The notes beneath the pieces were generated by a model, which made no database searches, was not told the DNA's origin, and worked only from the letters and a program-made list of their open reading frames with translations. The position numbers were made by a program, and so were the translations under genes. This document shows, in pieces, positions 6,123 through 8,295 of a stretch of DNA of 8,295 bases. Source of the DNA: an uncultured Lachnospiraceae bacterium (lineage in GTDB: Bacteria; Bacillota; Clostridia; Lachnospirales; Lachnospiraceae); contig CAKRLN010000091.1 in assembly GCA_934359535.1 (NCBI GenBank), forward strand, positions 1 to 8,295, written 5' to 3'. The stretch's first letter is position 1; every line of letters begins with the position of its first letter.

Positions 6123-6279
6123 AACTTTACCTCCACTCATTCGTATCGTTTTATTTCCTTTATATATTCATATAGTATCATTTACATTCACATTCACATA
6201 TTTCAACAAAAACAGCGGATTAAATCCGTTATATTTACCATATTTATAGGATAAAATAAGAAATAGTGAGAGGTATCTT
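6123..6279. promoter_or_regulatory. Divergent intergenic region with a 13-bp palindrome and short direct repeats
   Basis: This AT-rich gap separates the truncated minus-strand gene from the XRE gene. It contains the palindrome CGGATTAAATCCG at 6216-6228, a plausible repressor operator, and a 6-bp tandem repeat (ACATTC units, about 6184-6198). No convincing -35/-10 pair could be fixed on either strand, although TATA-rich stretches occur on both. Confidence 0.4.
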
Positions 6280-6594
6280 ATGTATAATGAACAATTTATA
6301 GCTCGATTAATCCAGCTTCGTTTAAACAAAGGAGTTTCTGCTAGAGATATGAGTCTTTCTCTTGGGCAAAATGCTGGTTATATTAATAATATCGAATCAG
6401 GTAAAGCGCTGCCATCTATGTCAGTATTTTTTTACATCTGTGATTATTTCCAAATTGAACCAAAAGATTTTTTTGATATACCAAACAATTATCCAGAACA
6501 ATTAAACCAAATAATAAATGATCTAAAATTTCTGAATATTGAACAATTACATGATTTAGCTCCAATTATAAAAGCTCTTAAAAAAAATACCTGA
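6280..6594 (+). CDS. Small XRE-family helix-turn-helix transcriptional regulator
   Basis: This 104-residue DNA-binding protein has a Cro/CI-type helix-turn-helix over about residues 8-65: IARLIQLRLNKGVSARDMSL, then LGQNAGYINNIESGKALPSM (recognition helix near NAGYINNIESG), and FFYICDYFQIEPKDFFD. The remaining 35 residues are a short helical tail. The start has GAGAGG 6 nt upstream. Base composition is visibly AT-richer than the genes on either side (many AAA, ATT, TTA and AAT codons), which points to horizontal acquisition. It is divergent from a truncated small gene and probably represses the shared intergenic region, perhaps through the palindrome at 6216-6228; that link is inferred. Such regulators occur in phage, integrative elements and toxin-antitoxin loci; none of these is visible here. 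Confidence 0.9.
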   Translation: MYNEQFIARLIQLRLNKGVSARDMSLSLGQNAGYINNIESGKALPSMSVFFYICDYFQIEPKDFFDIPNNYPEQLNQIINDLKFLNIEQLHDLAPIIKALKKNT

Positions 6595-6613
6595 TAGCTC
6601 TTTTGTCTATCAG
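6580..6613 (-). terminator. Intrinsic terminator for the hydrogenase-MCP gene, embedded in the end of the XRE gene
   Basis: On the minus strand CTGATAG (6613-6607), a 9-nt loop and CTATCAG (6597-6591) form a 7-bp stem followed by GTATTTTTTTT (6590-6580), a good U-run. It lies about 70 nt after the stop of the leftward gene and overlaps the last codons (KKNT, stop) of the convergent XRE gene. On the plus strand the same stem is followed only by ATATTTTC, a weaker terminator for XRE. Confidence 0.7.
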
Positions 6614-6683
6614 ATATTTTCATTAATTCTTCATATTTTTATTTTATTCGCACTCCAAAGAACTCGCATCTTTTCATATATTC

Positions 6684-8295
6684 TTACAACTGCTCAACGT
6701 TCTTCCGCAGTGCCCCTGTCATATCGCGCACATAGGAAGTCTGTGAGGAAATCTCCTCGGTGCTTGATGCGATCGCCGCAATCTTCTCCGTCATCTCATT
6801 CATATCTGTAATAAGTGTACGGATACATTCCATACTCTCAGAAATCTTCGGGAGGATTGCCTCGGCGCGCTCATCATTCTGCTGCAAAAGCTCCTTTGTG
6901 GAATCCGACAGATTCCGGATCTCCTCTGCGACAACAGCAAAGCCGCGTCCCTGCTCTCCCGCGCGCGCCGCTTCGATCGATGCATTTAAGGACAGCAGAT
7001 TCGTCTGTCCTGCAATCGAGGAGATATCTTCACTGCTCTTACGGTATACTTCAATAAATTCAGACATTGTATTAACCGACTCATTCAGTGTCTGGAAAAG
7101 CGCGGAAATATTCTGAATGCCCTCGGCAAGCTCTGTTGCACCATTTGCCGATGTCTCATTTGCCGTATTCAGTTCATCAATATTGTTACTCAAAGTAACA
7201 AACCGTTCCGTAATATCCGAAAGCAGCTCCTGATGTTTTGCGTAATCCTCCTGCTCCTTCTGATGGATCTCCTGGATTTTCTTTGTCTCCTCCTCTGCAA
7301 CACTGCGCACATAATGCACACAGTTCTCCCGCACATTGACTCCGTTGTAAATTGCCATAATCATATCATGACAGGAGGTATACCCACAGGACTCACAGTC
7401 TCTGTGCTGCTCCTCATAGGTGTCCTTATTCAAATCCTCATAGAGTGCCGCTTCGGTCTTTGCATCGGGCTGCTTTACCGTAACCTTCCGGTTCGTGTAT
7501 TTCCGCATGAAATCCTCCAGCCTAAGTTCCGAAAACTGTTTCATGAGTGCATCCAGACGTTCCTCTGGTGTAGACGCTTCTGTCCATGGACTGCTGGCAA
7601 CACGCTCCCAGAAATGCTTTTTCACATTACCTTCCTTTTTTTCACTGCGCATTTTGGCAAGTGTAAGCATCACATCATCGGTGTTCCGCTCCGGCTCGGT
7701 TGCCGTCCCATAAATACAGCCCTTTGCGCAATTCAAAACATCAACCAGAAACGGAAGTTCCTTGTGCTCCTTAATCCGCTTTGCATAAGACCTCAGATAT
7801 TCATAAGCCTCACGCTCGCCTTCCACCTGACGAACAACTTTTTCTTTTCCAAGAAAATGCTCAACATTCTCACGCAGTCCTCCTGGCATCGGATAAAGCG
7901 CACCAAGTCCATACTCTAACTCATCCTCATACGGTGTACTGCTCTGGTACTTGCTTCCAATCGTCTTCATCAGCTTCTCAAAAGTTACATTATAGGAAAC
8001 ATATCCCGCACAGTTCTCATCTGTGATCTCTTTTTTCTTCGCAATACACGGACTGATAAATGCAATCTCGTCTGTGATGTTTAAATACTTTTTCATGTAA
8101 ATCGCCATACACATCATCGGACTATGCACCGGCATGAGATACGGAATCAGCGCTGGAATGTATTTCTCAACATAGCCGACAACCGCCGGGCAAGGCTGTG
8201 AGATTCCTCCGGAAAAATTATGCTCCGTGATATATTTCAGATATCCCCAGGTCGTAATATCCGCACCAAAGGACACACTGTACACATGTTTTACT
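6684..8295 (-). CDS. Sensory [FeFe]-hydrogenase / 4Fe-4S / methyl-accepting chemotaxis fusion protein (N-terminus beyond the window)
   Basis: The frame stays open to the right edge. Residues are numbered from 8285. Residues 1 to about 220 are the H-cluster domain of [FeFe]-hydrogenase: motif 1 [14 protein letters not shown] (Cys32), motif 2 SPCIAKKKE (Cys80), and motif 3 [10 protein letters not shown] (Cys186, Cys190), giving all four cubane ligands. The cysteine that precedes the motif 1 ligand in catalytic enzymes (TSCCP), the proton-relay residue, is Pro here. Residues 297-322 form a 4Fe-4S domain (CxxCx4Cx16C). A coiled coil follows, then the receptor signalling hairpin with tip [29 protein letters not shown] (about 427-455) and a shortened return helix ending EQL. 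No membrane segment is visible. It probably senses H2 or redox state and signals to CheA/CheW in the cytoplasm. The missing N-terminus probably holds ferredoxin-type clusters. Confidence 0.93.
   Translation of the reverse strand, partial: VKHVYSVSFGADITTWGYLKYITEHNFSGGISQPCPAVVGYVEKYIPALIPYLMPVHSPMMCMAIYMKKYLNITDEIAFISPCIAKKKEITDENCAGYVSYNVTFEKLMKTIGSKYQSSTPYEDELEYGLGALYPMPGGLRENVEHFLGKEKVVRQVEGEREAYEYLRSYAKRIKEHKELPFLVDVLNCAKGCIYGTATEPERNTDDVMLTLAKMRSEKKEGNVKKHFWERVASSPWTEASTPEERLDALMKQFSELRLEDFMRKYTNRKVTVKQPDAKTEAALYEDLNKDTYEEQHRDCESCGYTSCHDMIMAIYNGVNVRENCVHYVRSVAEEETKKIQEIHQKEQEDYAKHQELLSDITERFVTLSNNIDELNTANETSANGATELAEGIQNISALFQTLNESVNTMSEFIEVYRKSSEDISSIAGQTNLLSLNASIEAARAGEQGRGFAVVAEEIRNLSDSTKELLQQNDERAEAILPKISESMECIRTLITDMNEMTEKIAAIASSTEEISSQTSYVRDMTGALRKNVEQL

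Noticed and set aside
6183..6198. Short direct repeats as a CRISPR-like or iteron array
   Set aside because: Only about two and a half 6-bp units, with no spacers and no cas or replication gene nearby.
7233..7919. Plus-strand open frame of 228 codons opposite the hydrogenase domain
   Set aside because: It is antisense to clear H-cluster and 4Fe-4S motifs; its Leu/Cys-rich translation is typical of a shadow frame.

Overview
The window looks like chromosomal DNA of an anaerobic, low-to-mid GC Clostridia member, most likely Lachnospiraceae. That assignment is an inference from an [FeFe]-hydrogenase/chemotaxis fusion protein, HD-GYP signalling, cobalamin synthesis, strong AGGAGG-type ribosome binding sites, and protein style. 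I ran no searches.

Layout, left to right. Positions 1-5743 hold one long leftward (minus-strand) gene train. In transcription order it reads: a strong extended -10 promoter and a structured ~100-nt leader (about 5611-5743); a tandem HD-GYP protein (5610-4399); a short-chain dehydrogenase (4353-3583); a UbiV-like U32 protein with a long N-terminal extension (3583-2177, stop and start codons sharing one base); a UbiU-like U32 protein (2115-1087); a broken phosphinothricin-acetyltransferase-type GNAT gene (1077-650); and the 5' 215 codons of cobyric acid synthase cbiP/cobQ (645 to beyond the left edge). Gaps are tiny apart from a 61-bp gap holding an 18-bp perfect palindrome, so the genes are probably co-transcribed.

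Positions 5744-6683 are a scarred accessory segment. It carries an 84-residue fragment of an Fe/Mn superoxide dismutase (plus strand) that lacks its N-terminal domain and C-terminal tail. Butted against it at about 6060 is the 5' end of a small minus-strand gene with a perfect RBS, whose reading frame now runs into antisense sod DNA. Divergent from that is a clearly more AT-rich gene for a small XRE-type repressor (6280-6594). A hairpin at the end of the repressor gene looks like the terminator of the gene arriving from the right.

Positions 6684-8295 hold the 3' part of a leftward gene for a soluble sensory protein: an H-cluster [FeFe]-hydrogenase domain, a 4Fe-4S domain, and a chemotaxis-receptor signalling domain.

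The most interesting unit is the SDR / UbiV-like / UbiU-like trio. The cysteine patterns resemble the Fe-S ligands of UbiU and UbiV, which perform O2-independent hydroxylation in ubiquinone synthesis, but an organism of this kind is not expected to make ubiquinone. The pair plus an oxidoreductase, placed behind an HD-GYP regulator, may be an uncharacterised anaerobic modification pathway.
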